Virus record (IMG/VR): IMGVR_UViG_3300008448_000080
Span: 1-61,607 of that record
DNA: 61,607 nucleotides
Strand: one strand, 5' to 3'
From: a virus
A program made the position numbers and the translations under genes. Under the pieces are notes generated by a model that was not told the origin of the DNA, did no database searches, and was given only the letters and a program-made list of their open reading frames with translations. Shown one piece after another: positions 22,325 to 30,277 of this stretch. Position 1 is the stretch's first letter, and each line of letters opens with the position of its first letter.

Positions 22325-24196
22325 TCACTCACACTCACGGCGTCCCGTGGCGGGGTCGATGCGACACTGGCTGGCGGGTTCTTCGGTCTGGGCTTCCCCG
22401 GCCTCCGCGTCCTCACTGCCATCATCGTTCACCACCAGGATGCCGGAGCGTTTGCCGCCCAAGCGGAAGGTGGTGCAGCCCTTCGCTCCGCCTTCCCAGG
22501 CGCTCACGTACACGTTCTTGAAGTCCTCCCAGGTGATGTCGGAGGGCACGTTGCAGGTCTTGCTCACGGCGGAGTCCACGCGTTGCGCGGCGGTCGTGAG
22601 AGCGGCCACGTGTTCCTGGACCGTGACGCGGGAGCAGGCCTTGCCGCGAACTCCGAACACGCGGGCACCGTAGTCCTCCACCGTCTCCACGCGGGGTCCG
22701 CTGAACTCCACCACCGTGCGGTCGAAGGAGTATGCGAACACTGGCTCAATGCCGGAGGAGACGTTGTCAGCGCACAAACTGATCGTGCCGGTCGGTGCGA
22801 TGGAGGTCAGGTGCGAGTTCCGGATGCCGTGTTGGGCGATGGCCTCACGCACGTCCTCCCGGAGGGTCTTGATGAACGCACCCTGCAGGTACTTCTCCTT
22901 GTCGAACATCGGGAAGGAGCCCTTGACCTTGGCGATGTGGGCGCTGGCCAGGTAGGACTCATCACGCAACGTGTCGAGCACTTCAGCCTCAAAGCGGAGG
23001 AAGCCGGGGGAACCGTACAGGTGGCCCAGGGCTTCGGCAGCGTTGGCCAGGCCGGTAATGCCCAGGCCCATGCGGCGCTTGTCGTGGGCTTCCTTCTTCT
23101 GCTGCGGGAGCGGATAGATGGCGCGGTCAACCACGTTGTCCATAGCACGAACCACGTGTGGGATGTCCTCCTTGTACTGCTCCCAGTCGAAGGCGAACTT
23201 GCCGGAGCCGTCCTTGACAACGTACTTGGCCAGGTTGAAGGAGCCCAAGAGGCACGCACCGTAGGGCGGGAGCGGTTGCTCACCGCAGGGGTTCGTGGCG
23301 GCAATCGTCTCGCAGTACCACAAGTTGTTCATGCGGTTGATCGCGTCGATGAACAGCACCCCGGGTTCCGCCCAATCCCAGGTTCCGCGCATGATCGACT
23401 CCCACAGGGCGCGGGCGTCCACTTCGCGGTACACGCGGCCATCGAACCGGAGCGGGAAGGACTTGCCAGCGGCAACGCACTCCATGAACTCATCGGTGAT
23501 CGCCACGGAGACGTTGAAGCCGGTCAGCTTCAGGGTACTCTGCAGGGAGAAGATCATTTGCTGCTTCTGCGGGCCTTCCGGCATTGCGGCCACCATGTCC
23601 CAGAGCGGCTGAACGTCCCGGGCGGGTTGCTTCGCGTGAATGAACTCCTCAATGTCGGGATGGTCCACGCGGAGGACCCCCATTTGTGCACCCCGGCGGT
23701 GACCCGAAGAAGCCACGCAGCGGCAGATCGCGTCGAAGATGTGCATGAAGGAGACGGGACCGGAGGAGTGCGAGTGGAGCTTGCGAATCAAGTCACCACG
23801 CGGACGGAGGGTGCTGAAGTCATAGCCGATACCCCCGCCCATACGCATCGTTGCGGCGGCTTCGGCAGCGCGGGCCATGATGTGGCCGTCACCGTCCACG
23901 AAGCTGTCATTGATCGTGCCGCTGACATAGCAGTTGTACGGGGTCACTTGACGGGTGGAGCCCATCGCGGATTGAATGCGGCCCGCCGGGAGGAAGCGCA
24001 TGTTGAGCAGGGCGTCCCGGAAGTCCGCAAAGTGGCGGTCATCGTCCTTCAGGGAGGCGGCAATGCGGTTCATCGCTTCGCGGAAGGCTTCGCCCTCCCC
24101 GCGATACTTCTGGGCGTGTAATTCTTGTGAGTAGGGGACTTGTGGACCGTGCATGTTGCGCTTCTCCGGGTTGAGTTGTTGAAAAGTTCGTATCAT
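22325..24196 (-). CDS. nrdJ: Adenosylcobalamin-dependent (class II) ribonucleotide reductase
   Basis: The 623-residue enzyme shows MRMGGGIGYDFSTLRPRGD, the catalytic loop NPCGEQPLPPYGACLLGSFN (Cys and Glu of the active site), and the radical-site loop SIAPTGTISLCADN. The N-terminal Cys in TPYNCYVSGT and a short tail CRIDPATGRRECE with two Cys fit the redox relay. Full length and absence of an R2 gene favour class II. It reduces ribonucleotides independently of oxygen using host B12, supplying the phage dNTP pool. The start at 24196 follows AGGAG. Confidence 0.92.
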   Translation of the reverse strand: MIRTFQQLNPEKRNMHGPQVPYSQELHAQKYRGEGEAFREAMNRIAASLKDDDRHFADFRDALLNMRFLPAGRIQSAMGSTRQVTPYNCYVSGTINDSFVDGDGHIMARAAEAAATMRMGGGIGYDFSTLRPRGDLIRKLHSHSSGPVSFMHIFDAICRCVASSGHRRGAQMGVLRVDHPDIEEFIHAKQPARDVQPLWDMVAAMPEGPQKQQMIFSLQSTLKLTGFNVSVAITDEFMECVAAGKSFPLRFDGRVYREVDARALWESIMRGTWDWAEPGVLFIDAINRMNNLWYCETIAATNPCGEQPLPPYGACLLGSFNLAKYVVKDGSGKFAFDWEQYKEDIPHVVRAMDNVVDRAIYPLPQQKKEAHDKRRMGLGITGLANAAEALGHLYGSPGFLRFEAEVLDTLRDESYLASAHIAKVKGSFPMFDKEKYLQGAFIKTLREDVREAIAQHGIRNSHLTSIAPTGTISLCADNVSSGIEPVFAYSFDRTVVEFSGPRVETVEDYGARVFGVRGKACSRVTVQEHVAALTTAAQRVDSAVSKTCNVPSDITWEDFKNVYVSAWEGGAKGCTTFRLGGKRSGILVVNDDGSEDAEAGEAQTEEPASQCRIDPATGRRECE

Positions 24197-24218
24197 ATCG
24201 CTGCTCCTGTGTTTTGGG

Positions 24219-25421
24219 CTACATCATCACCACGTCAATCCGTTCGGCAGCGCGGGTGATTGCGGTGTACAACCACTGGCGGCGGTCCTTCCCGTACCAC
24301 TCGTCAAACAGCAGGACGTTGTTCCATTGGGAGCCCTGGGACTTGTGAACCGTGAGGGCGTACCCATAGTCAAACTCCTCCGCCTCCTTCTTCTCCCAAT
24401 ACTCCGGCTGATTGCCGTGGAAGTAGTGAGGGTGGGCGGTGAGTTCCACGCGGGTCCCTTCATCGCTTTCGACCTCCATGATCACGTAGTCCCCGTCAAA
24501 GATGGAATCAGTGCGGGACTTCCAGAGCTGACCGTTGAGCAGGCCCATCTCATGGTTGTTGCGAAGGCACACCAGCTTGTCCCCGGCTTGCGGCAGGGCG
24601 TTCGTCCGCCCAAGGAGTTCCCGGGCACGGTTGTTGCTGCTGATTCTCGTGGCGTTCCTGCCAACCAGGAGCTGGTCCGTGGACAGGACTACCTCCCGGA
24701 GTTCTTCGCGTGGCAGGTGCTGGTAGGGCACCACGCGGCTGTCCCCGTAGGAACCCGGGCGGAGGGCACGGCCTTCGCGGACCTCCTGCGACATCCAGAT
24801 GATCGGGTTGTCCCGGGCTTGCCGGTGAATCTCCGTCAGGAGGAGGTCCGGGGCCTGGTCGAAGAAGGACGCCCCGCGAACCGGCGGGAGCTGGCACGGG
24901 TCGCCCAGGGCAAGGATTGGGCAACCGAAGCTGAGCAGGTCCTCCCCCATCTGGGTGTCAATCATCGAATACTCATCCACCACCAGGAGCGCAGCGCCCA
25001 ACAAGGGGCTTTCCGAGTTCAGCTGGAACGTGGGGCGGGCCAGGTTGGTTTTCTCCGCCAGGATAGCGGCCTCAACCTTCTCGATCATGACCTTGGGCAA
25101 CGGGTTGTGCGTGAGCAGCTTCGCCCGCTCCGCTTCGAGGTCCTTCAGGCGCTGCTGGGACTTGTCCTTGGGCGTGTAGATCAGCTTGTGTATCGTGCTC
25201 ACGTTGGTCGCTCCGGACTTCGAGAGGACGTGCGCGGCCTTGCCGGTGTAGGCGGCGAAGTACACGGGACCGTTGACTGTCGCGGCCAGGTGCTTCGCCA
25301 GCGTGGTCTTGCCGGTTCCGGCGTACCCGGCCAGCTGGAACACGGGCTTGTCCTTTGTCTTCAACCAACGCCCAACACGGTCCAGGGCGGAGGCTTGCTG
25401 AGGACTCCAATTTGTTGACAT
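24219..25421 (-). CDS. SF1B DNA helicase (RecD/Dda-like)
   Basis: The 400-residue helicase has Walker A AGYAGTGKTTLAKHL (residues about 31-45), Walker B ALLVVDEYSMIDTQM, motif III LALGDPCQLPPVRG, motif V ALTVHKSQGSQWNNVLL and motif VI YTAITRAAERIDVV. This order and the pin/SH3-like insertion region match Dda/RecD2-type 5'-3' helicases used in phage replication or recombination. ATG 25421 follows CAGAAACGGAG, and a strong terminator lies immediately upstream. Confidence 0.92.
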   Translation of the reverse strand: MSTNWSPQQASALDRVGRWLKTKDKPVFQLAGYAGTGKTTLAKHLAATVNGPVYFAAYTGKAAHVLSKSGATNVSTIHKLIYTPKDKSQQRLKDLEAERAKLLTHNPLPKVMIEKVEAAILAEKTNLARPTFQLNSESPLLGAALLVVDEYSMIDTQMGEDLLSFGCPILALGDPCQLPPVRGASFFDQAPDLLLTEIHRQARDNPIIWMSQEVREGRALRPGSYGDSRVVPYQHLPREELREVVLSTDQLLVGRNATRISSNNRARELLGRTNALPQAGDKLVCLRNNHEMGLLNGQLWKSRTDSIFDGDYVIMEVESDEGTRVELTAHPHYFHGNQPEYWEKKEAEEFDYGYALTVHKSQGSQWNNVLLFDEWYGKDRRQWLYTAITRAAERIDVVMM

Positions 25422-25441
25422 ATGTTTCTCCGTTTCTGATG

Positions 25442-25469
25442 AAAAAGAAGGGGACCCGAAGGCCCCCTT
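25442..25469 (-). terminator. Rho-independent terminator
   Basis: The minus-strand RNA forms AAGGGG(G)CC-UUCG-GG(U)CCCCUU followed by CUUUUUC. It ends the transcript of the 25.5-kb gene just before the helicase leader, so reduced helicase expression relative to the ssDNA-binding candidate is expected. Confidence 0.82.
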
Positions 25470-25513
25470 GAAAGAACCCGGGCAGGGAGGACCCCCGTGG
25501 CAACTGCTCAGTC

Positions 25514-26356
25514 TCAGAACACGGGCTTGCCGCCAGCGGCTCCCTGCGCACCTTCGTCAGCGGAGCCGGGGGCCTGCGACTCATAGGCAGCGCGGGCCTT
25601 GCCGCCTTCGATCAGGGTCTTGATCGCCACGGCGGATTGGAACAGCGGGTCATTGGGGAGCAGGCGGGCTTCGATGGCGTTGGAGCCGTCGAATGCGATG
25701 TCCCAGTTGAAGAACTGACCCTTGTTGTTCTTCTCCGACAAGGTCTTGAGGCGGTACTTGTGGGCGAACAGCGGAGCCGGGATGCGGCGTCCATCCGGCA
25801 GCGGCAGCTGGATGGTCTTGGCCTTGGTCATCCAGCCCTTGTACTTCTTGATCTTCGAGGAGGAGAAGGCCAGGACGGCTTGCGACACGTTCTCATCGTT
25901 GTCGATGGCGACACCGTACACGTAGAACGTCTCAATCAGCTCGTTGCCGTCCGGGGTCTTGTAGTCACCGAAGGGTTGGTTGGCCACGCAGTTGCGGACC
26001 AGATCGCTGGAGGGCTCGTGGATGCCCACGAAACCACCGCCCGCGTCACGGGGCTTCCATTCCACGTACACGTGCTGAGTCGTGGCCGGGACGAAGGCAA
26101 TGCCGGTCTTGCCTTCAAAGATTTCACCCGTCACGGTGTTCAGAATCATGCCCTGACGCAAGGCATCGTTGTCCTGCAGCTGCGGGCTGAGGGCCTGCAG
26201 AATCTGAAGGAACGGGATGCTGTAGTCATCGCTGGTCTGGTTCTCGAAACCCGCACCGGCGTAATCGGCATATGCGCCATACTCCGCCACGGCGGTGTTT
26301 TGGTTCGCAACTGCGACTTCGGTGCTTGCTGCTTCGGTTTTCTTGCTGGTAGCCAT
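25514..26356 (-). CDS. Putative phage ssDNA-binding or recombination protein
   Basis: The 280-residue acidic protein has a low-complexity N-terminus (MATSKKTEAASTEVAVANQN) and then DDYSIPFLQILQALSPQLQD and GKTGIAFVPATTQHVYVEWK. Related phage proteins with this 'PF/RLLQALSP...G...I.FVP' pattern sit beside helicase genes and are often only annotated as hypothetical. The terminator after it and AGGAG before it suggest high expression, as for an ssDNA-binding protein. The Gly/Ala-rich acidic C-terminus ending KPVF weakly resembles SSB tails. The function is inference. Confidence 0.6.
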   Translation of the reverse strand: MATSKKTEAASTEVAVANQNTAVAEYGAYADYAGAGFENQTSDDYSIPFLQILQALSPQLQDNDALRQGMILNTVTGEIFEGKTGIAFVPATTQHVYVEWKPRDAGGGFVGIHEPSSDLVRNCVANQPFGDYKTPDGNELIETFYVYGVAIDNDENVSQAVLAFSSSKIKKYKGWMTKAKTIQLPLPDGRRIPAPLFAHKYRLKTLSEKNNKGQFFNWDIAFDGSNAIEARLLPNDPLFQSAVAIKTLIEGGKARAAYESQAPGSADEGAQGAAGGKPVF

Positions 26357-26461
26357 TTGGAAATACTCCTGTTGAAATGAGCGGGATGTTTAGCGGCCCC
26401 CGGTCGAATAGCCGTTGCTGTCTTTCCAGCAGTCGCCCATACCCAGGGCTGGGGAATCTGG
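26357..26461 (-). other. 105-bp intergenic gap, small hairpin only
   Basis: The gap between two genes contains a minor stem UGCUG-GAAAGA-CAGCA on the minus strand and the AGGAG site of the 26,356 gene. I see no promoter of the repeated type and no convincing small frame. Confidence 0.4.
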
Positions 26462-27010
26462 TCAGACCTCGATCTTGGCGATGCGTTGGCGGTGGACGCC
26501 AAACAGGTCCAGGGGGAGTTCTTCGCCTTCGCGCAGCTTCTCACGAACAAAGGCTGCGAGAGTGGAGGGGTGCACGTTGGCGACATCGTCCACCTCGAAG
26601 TCGCCTTGAAGGCGGTGGTGAAGTTCCTCCGCCTTCGCGTCCTCCCCTTTGCCGAAGGCCACGGACACGACACGCTTGATCAGGCCCGCGTGACCGTTCG
26701 CCTTGAGCCACGCGAAGGCCAGCGGGGCCTTCGCCTTCGGGATGGAGGCGCGGATGATTTCGTCAATCTTGATCTTCAGGCCGGAGGCGGTCTTGAACTC
26801 CGCCACACCCACCTGATCCATGAGTTCGGGCACCTGGCGCTCCGCGATGTCCTTCAGCTCCTCCCGGGCGGCGTTGAGTTGGGCTTCCAGCTGGGCCACC
26901 TTGGCGGCGGCGGCGGCTTGGAGTTCGGCCAGCTGAGAGAGCTGGGAGAGTTCGCCACCGTTGTCGGAAGCGGCCTGGACATAATCCAGGTAAGAGGATG
27001 CGTCATTCAT
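26462..27010 (-). CDS. Coiled-coil hypothetical protein, 182 aa
   Basis: The protein starts MNDASSYLDYVQAASDNGGE at ATG 27010; the upstream part of the frame is shadow. Residues about 24-65 form a coiled coil (ELQAAAAAKVAQLEAQLNAA and onward). The C-terminal domain contains VAEFKTASGLKIKIDEIIRA and KRVVSVAFGKGED. It is found in my memory near ssDNA-binding genes of similar phages, so a replication or recombination accessory role is plausible. It starts 4 bp after the zinc-ribbon gene. Confidence 0.7.
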   Translation of the reverse strand: MNDASSYLDYVQAASDNGGELSQLSQLAELQAAAAAKVAQLEAQLNAAREELKDIAERQVPELMDQVGVAEFKTASGLKIKIDEIIRASIPKAKAPLAFAWLKANGHAGLIKRVVSVAFGKGEDAKAEELHHRLQGDFEVDDVANVHPSTLAAFVREKLREGEELPLDLFGVHRQRIAKIEV

Positions 27011-27014
27011 GAGT

Positions 27015-27305
27015 TCAATCTCCGGAGTCGATTTGGTAGCTGTGGCCGCAATGCTTGCAGGTGTAGTCGGTGAGGCACCGGCCCGCGTTCCGGGAGACGT
27101 ATTCATGAGTGCAAGGCGTTCCGTCATCGCGGAGGACGGATTGGCCGGTGGGGCGTCCGTACATCGTTTGGCCACCGCAGTTGTGGCAGGGGAGGGTGTC
27201 CGTGTCGGAGTCATAGCCAGCAATCACTGACTTGTACTTCACGTCACCGGCGGCGCGGCGTCCGGTTCCGTTACACACCGGACAGGTGCAGGGTTCACGC
27301 TTCAT
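27015..27305 (-). CDS. Zinc-ribbon protein, 96 aa
   Basis: MKREPCTCPVCNGTGRRAAG is followed by TLPCHNCGGQTMYG and YTCKHCGHSYQIDSGD, giving three CxxC motifs with DnaJ-like CxxCxG spacing and at least one complete zinc site. The start at 27305 is fixed by the CAGAAATGGAGCCTCA leader directly behind the 27.36-kb promoter. It is probably a small nucleic-acid or protein-binding early factor. Confidence 0.8.
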   Translation of the reverse strand: MKREPCTCPVCNGTGRRAAGDVKYKSVIAGYDSDTDTLPCHNCGGQTMYGRPTGQSVLRDDGTPCTHEYVSRNAGRCLTDYTCKHCGHSYQIDSGD

Positions 27306-27331
27306 TGAGGCTCCATTTCTGTTCAAGGTTC

Positions 27332-27387
27332 CGGTCCATTTCGTTCGACCGTGAGAGAAGTATAGTGCGAAAAAGTATAGAAGAAAA
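27332..27387 (-). promoter_or_regulatory. Promoter TATACT (doubled) with hairpin leader
   Basis: TATACT occurs twice (27364-27359 and 27379-27374); the first has a weak -35, TTTTCT, at 17 bp. The leader forms CGGTC-GAACGAAATG-GACCG (27351-27332), nearly identical to the 22.2-kb leader, then AGAAATGGAGC. Confidence 0.68.
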
Positions 27388-27393
27388 CCCTCA

Positions 27394-27738
27394 TCAACCG
27401 AATAGATTTTGGGCCACCACCGCGATGTAGCGTTGGTCCTTCCCGCTCCACTGAAGCAAGGACACGCGGCCCTCGTTGAAGTCCGCTGCGAGGGCGACAG
27501 ACAGCCCAATCAGGACCGGGTTGCCCACCAAGAGCAGGTGGTCCCCGTCCCGGTAGTCCTTCAGCTTCTCCCGCAACTCCGCAATCACCGGCTCCGGGCG
27601 GAAGGGCGCGGCAGTAGGGCTCAGCAGGTAAGTGAGCTCACCGAACTCCGCTGCCGGTTCGAGGTCAAACTTGGGCTCAAACTTCTGTTTGTCCCGGTCC
27701 CAGCGATGCTGGTTTTGTACAACAAATACACGATTCAT
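27394..27738 (-). CDS. Hypothetical protein, 114 aa
   Basis: The product starts MNRVFVVQNQHRWDRDKQKF in an ATGA overlap with the SNF2-like gene. The middle (YRDGDHLLLVGNPVLIGLSV) and the end (LLQWSGKDQRYIAVVAQNLF) are a recognisable conserved phage protein of unknown function. Coupling to the ATPase upstream suggests a common task in DNA transactions. Confidence 0.75.
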   Translation of the reverse strand: MNRVFVVQNQHRWDRDKQKFEPKFDLEPAAEFGELTYLLSPTAAPFRPEPVIAELREKLKDYRDGDHLLLVGNPVLIGLSVALAADFNEGRVSLLQWSGKDQRYIAVVAQNLFG

Positions 27739-29429
27739 AACCATTCCTTCAGGCGGTCGCCAGTAATCTGGGACGCCACGTTGAACTTGTTTCTCAAGGA
27801 CTCCACAACCTTTTCGTCCACCGAGTCCTCAGCAACCAAGTCGATGTACAGCACCGGGTTGTCCTGACCGATACGGTGGGCACGATCTTCCGATTGTAGG
27901 CGATCGATCAACTTGAAGCTGTTGGAGTAATAAATGACGGTCTTGGCGGCGGTGAGCGTCAGGCCCGTAGCACCGGCGGCGGGGTTGCCCACGAACACCT
28001 TGGCCTGCTCCTCCGGCGGGATAGCCTCCCGCCCAGTCACCTGCGCCCCTTCGTACAGCGTGCGCTCCCCTTGGAACAGGGCCTTGGCCTCCGCCCGCTC
28101 GTCGTCATTCACCAGTCCGTCATACCGCACGGCGCGGATGCCCCGGGCGCGGAGGGCTTCGAGGATGAGCGTGATGTCCATCTGGAACCGGGCCCAGACA
28201 ATCACCTTGTGCTGGGACTCCTCGATCAGCTCCACCAACATGTCCAGGCGGCGGTTCGGTCCGGGTATCGTGTACAGCGGCTCCTTCTCATCGTCCGTGG
28301 GGATGTACCCGCAAGTGATCTGCTGAAGGCGGAGGAGCCGGGTGATTGCGAGGGCGGCAATCACGGGCGTGGTGCCTTCGAGGTTCAGGGCGTCCGCTCC
28401 CCCGCAATCGGGGCAGGGGTAGATGAAGCCGTCAACCTCCACTTCCTTCCGTCCGTGGCACGTGGGGCAGACCTCCTCCCCGGGCGGGAGTTCGAGGGCT
28501 TGCGCTTCCTTCTCCAGTCCGCCCGTCTCCAGCCAGACGATGAACTCATCACGCATCTGGCGGTACAACTTGCCCTGCTCCGGGGTCATCGGGAAGAACC
28601 GCTTGTTGTACAGCTTGGGCGGGAGGTCCAGCACGTCATCCTTCGTCACGCGGGAGGAGACGGGCTGCAGGAGGGCGTTGAGCTGATCCAGGCGGCGATA
28701 GCCCACCAGCACGTCATACTCCCGGCCCGTGTTCTGCTTTGTCTTCGGGTCATAGGCGGTAGGGTTCCAACCCTTCTTCCAGATGCCAAAGTGGGTCTTG
28801 AACTCCGTGAAGGTGCCCAAGCCGTTCTCCTTCCAGTACCCCTCGTGCAGGAACTTGATCTGGGTGTAGGCGTCGAACGGACCCTGCGCAATCGGGGTCC
28901 CCGTGAGGACCCGGCGGAAGGGCGCATATTTGGCGGACTTGAGGATGGACTTCGTGCGGTCCGCGTCCGGGCTTTTGATGTAGTGGGCCTCATCCAGGAC
29001 GTACAGCAGGCGGCGCTTGTCGAAGAAGTCGATCAACGCACGCTTCCCGGTAGCCGTCATGAATGCGTCATAGCTGATCGTCAGCCACGCGAAGCCCTTG
29101 TGCTCGATGACCGCCTTGACGGCCTGCTTGTGCCACTTCGTATCGGCCCGGGGGGACTGGTAGTGGAAGGCGCGAACGTGCCCAATCACATCGTCCGGCA
29201 CGTGGTCCGGGATTTCCTTCTCAGTCCAGTTGCGGTGCACCCCGTTCGGGGCCACGATGAGAACCCCGTCAATCAGGCCCCGGTTCCAGAGCCAGCAGGC
29301 GGTGTCGATGGTCAGCTTGGACTTGCCGGTGCCCTGTTCCCAGAAGATGGCGCGGGCTTCTTCCTCCCGGCTGCGGTCCCATTCGTCCTTCTGATGGCCG
29401 AAGGGGGTGGTTTTGAACTGATAATCCAT
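27735..29429 (-). CDS. SNF2-family DNA helicase/ATPase
   Basis: The 564-residue SF2 protein has motif I FWEQGTGKSKLTIDTA, motif II LLYVLDEAHYIKS, motif III RVLTGTPIAQGP, and motifs V-VI AAGATGLTLTAAKTVIYYS and SEDRAHRIGQ. A CPTC...CPDC zinc knuckle is inserted near residues 340-360. Phage SNF2-like proteins are thought to remodel protein-DNA complexes during replication or recombination. It is the first gene downstream of twin region A, so it opens the replication module. Confidence 0.92.
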   Translation of the reverse strand: MDYQFKTTPFGHQKDEWDRSREEEARAIFWEQGTGKSKLTIDTACWLWNRGLIDGVLIVAPNGVHRNWTEKEIPDHVPDDVIGHVRAFHYQSPRADTKWHKQAVKAVIEHKGFAWLTISYDAFMTATGKRALIDFFDKRRLLYVLDEAHYIKSPDADRTKSILKSAKYAPFRRVLTGTPIAQGPFDAYTQIKFLHEGYWKENGLGTFTEFKTHFGIWKKGWNPTAYDPKTKQNTGREYDVLVGYRRLDQLNALLQPVSSRVTKDDVLDLPPKLYNKRFFPMTPEQGKLYRQMRDEFIVWLETGGLEKEAQALELPPGEEVCPTCHGRKEVEVDGFIYPCPDCGGADALNLEGTTPVIAALAITRLLRLQQITCGYIPTDDEKEPLYTIPGPNRRLDMLVELIEESQHKVIVWARFQMDITLILEALRARGIRAVRYDGLVNDDERAEAKALFQGERTLYEGAQVTGREAIPPEEQAKVFVGNPAAGATGLTLTAAKTVIYYSNSFKLIDRLQSEDRAHRIGQDNPVLYIDLVAEDSVDEKVVESLRNKFNVASQITGDRLKEWL

Positions 29430-29830
29430 GTGTGAGGCTCCTTTTCTATGATCACAGCGAAGTTTAGCCCGGAACTGGCCCAGAAGGGAACCCGAACACG
29501 TGCGCTTGACTTAGTGGGTTTCTACTTGACTTCGGGACCCGAAGAAGTATAGAACCCAAGTACATGTCTAAGCCCCACATTTATATGGGTTTTCTTATCT
29601 TTTATTATTATTATTACTTAACTTACTTAACTTACTTACCTTCATTCCCCGGGAGCCGTTCTGGGCTGTCCCGCCGGTTCTATCGGGCGAACTGAAAAAG
29701 AAGTGGAGTAAGTCAAGTAAGTCAAGCGCACCGTGCCGAAGTTCCACCCCCGTATGGGTTTAATGTGCGCTTGGGTTCTATACTTCTTCGGGCACGAAGT
29801 CAAGTAGGGCGGCGCGAAGTCAAGCGCAGC
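29430..29830. promoter_or_regulatory. Twin intergenic region A: inverted repeats around AT-rich core
   Basis: This 401-bp gene-free region is homologous to 58,620-59,113. In order on the plus strand it has GCGCTTGACTT (29,503), CTACTTGACTTC, GAAGAAGTATAGAACCCAAG (29,541), an AT-rich core with TTATTATTATTATT and ACTTAACTTACTTAACTTAC (29,590-29,638), a conserved block TTCCCCGGGAGCCG/TTCTGGGCTGTC (29,645-29,670), AGTAAGTCAAGTAAGTCAAG (29,708), and an inverted copy GCTTGGGTTCTATACTTCTT to GAAGTCAAGTAG (29,768-29,807). TATACT/TTGACT hexamers occur on both strands. The role may be replication origin, module promoter or recombination site; none is proven. Confidence 0.7.
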
Positions 29831-30196
29831 TCAGTGGGTCACCTTCTTCGCCCACTCCACCACACCCATGACGATCAGTGAGAACAGCCCCGTGACGAAG
29901 ATGCCGGTGAGGACCAGCATGCCCTTCTTCTTGATCTCCTCCCCGGACTCCCGCCAGGCCCGGAGGTGCTGGAAGTCTCGCTGCATCGCAATCGGGTCGG
30001 AGGAGTCCACGCCCATCTGGAGGAGGGTCTGGCGGACGGCTTCGGCCACCAGCTTTGTGATTTCCTCGTGATTGAGGCTCACCTTCTCAGCAGCGGCGGT
30101 TGCGGCCTTCTCTGCTGCTTCTTCAACTTCAGCCTTCGCGGCGCGGGTAGCGGCACTGATGGCCAATTGTTCGATTTCAGCAGCAGTCAGTGCCAT
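29831..30196 (-). CDS. Small membrane protein (DUF6127-like), 121 aa
   Basis: The N-terminal 60 residues are an Ala/Glu-rich helix (AATRAAKAEVEEAAEKAATA). The conserved phage segment DSSDPIAMQRDFQHLRAWRE follows, then a transmembrane helix near the C-terminus (MLVLTGIFVTGLFSLIVMGV). Such proteins occur at the ends of tail gene clusters; the function is unknown, with an accessory or lysis-related role possible. It is the last gene of the morphogenesis module. Confidence 0.75.
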   Translation of the reverse strand: MALTAAEIEQLAISAATRAAKAEVEEAAEKAATAAAEKVSLNHEEITKLVAEAVRQTLLQMGVDSSDPIAMQRDFQHLRAWRESGEEIKKKGMLVLTGIFVTGLFSLIVMGVVEWAKKVTH

Positions 30197-30277
30197 GATT
30201 TCATCCTCCGGGGGCGGTGTTGTTCGTCAAATAGTGCGTATTGTATCGTGGTTGGGTAGGGGAGGGCAAATTGTTGA

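Noticed and set aside
29640-29730. tRNA or other structured RNA gene in the twin regions
   Set aside because: No cloverleaf, anticodon arm or CCA end can be drawn; only a short imperfect stem is present and it is not kept in the second copy.
29590-29730. CRISPR-like array from the repeated ACTTAACTTACTT/AAGTCAAG units
   Set aside because: The repeats are short and adjacent without unique spacers, and no cas genes are nearby.
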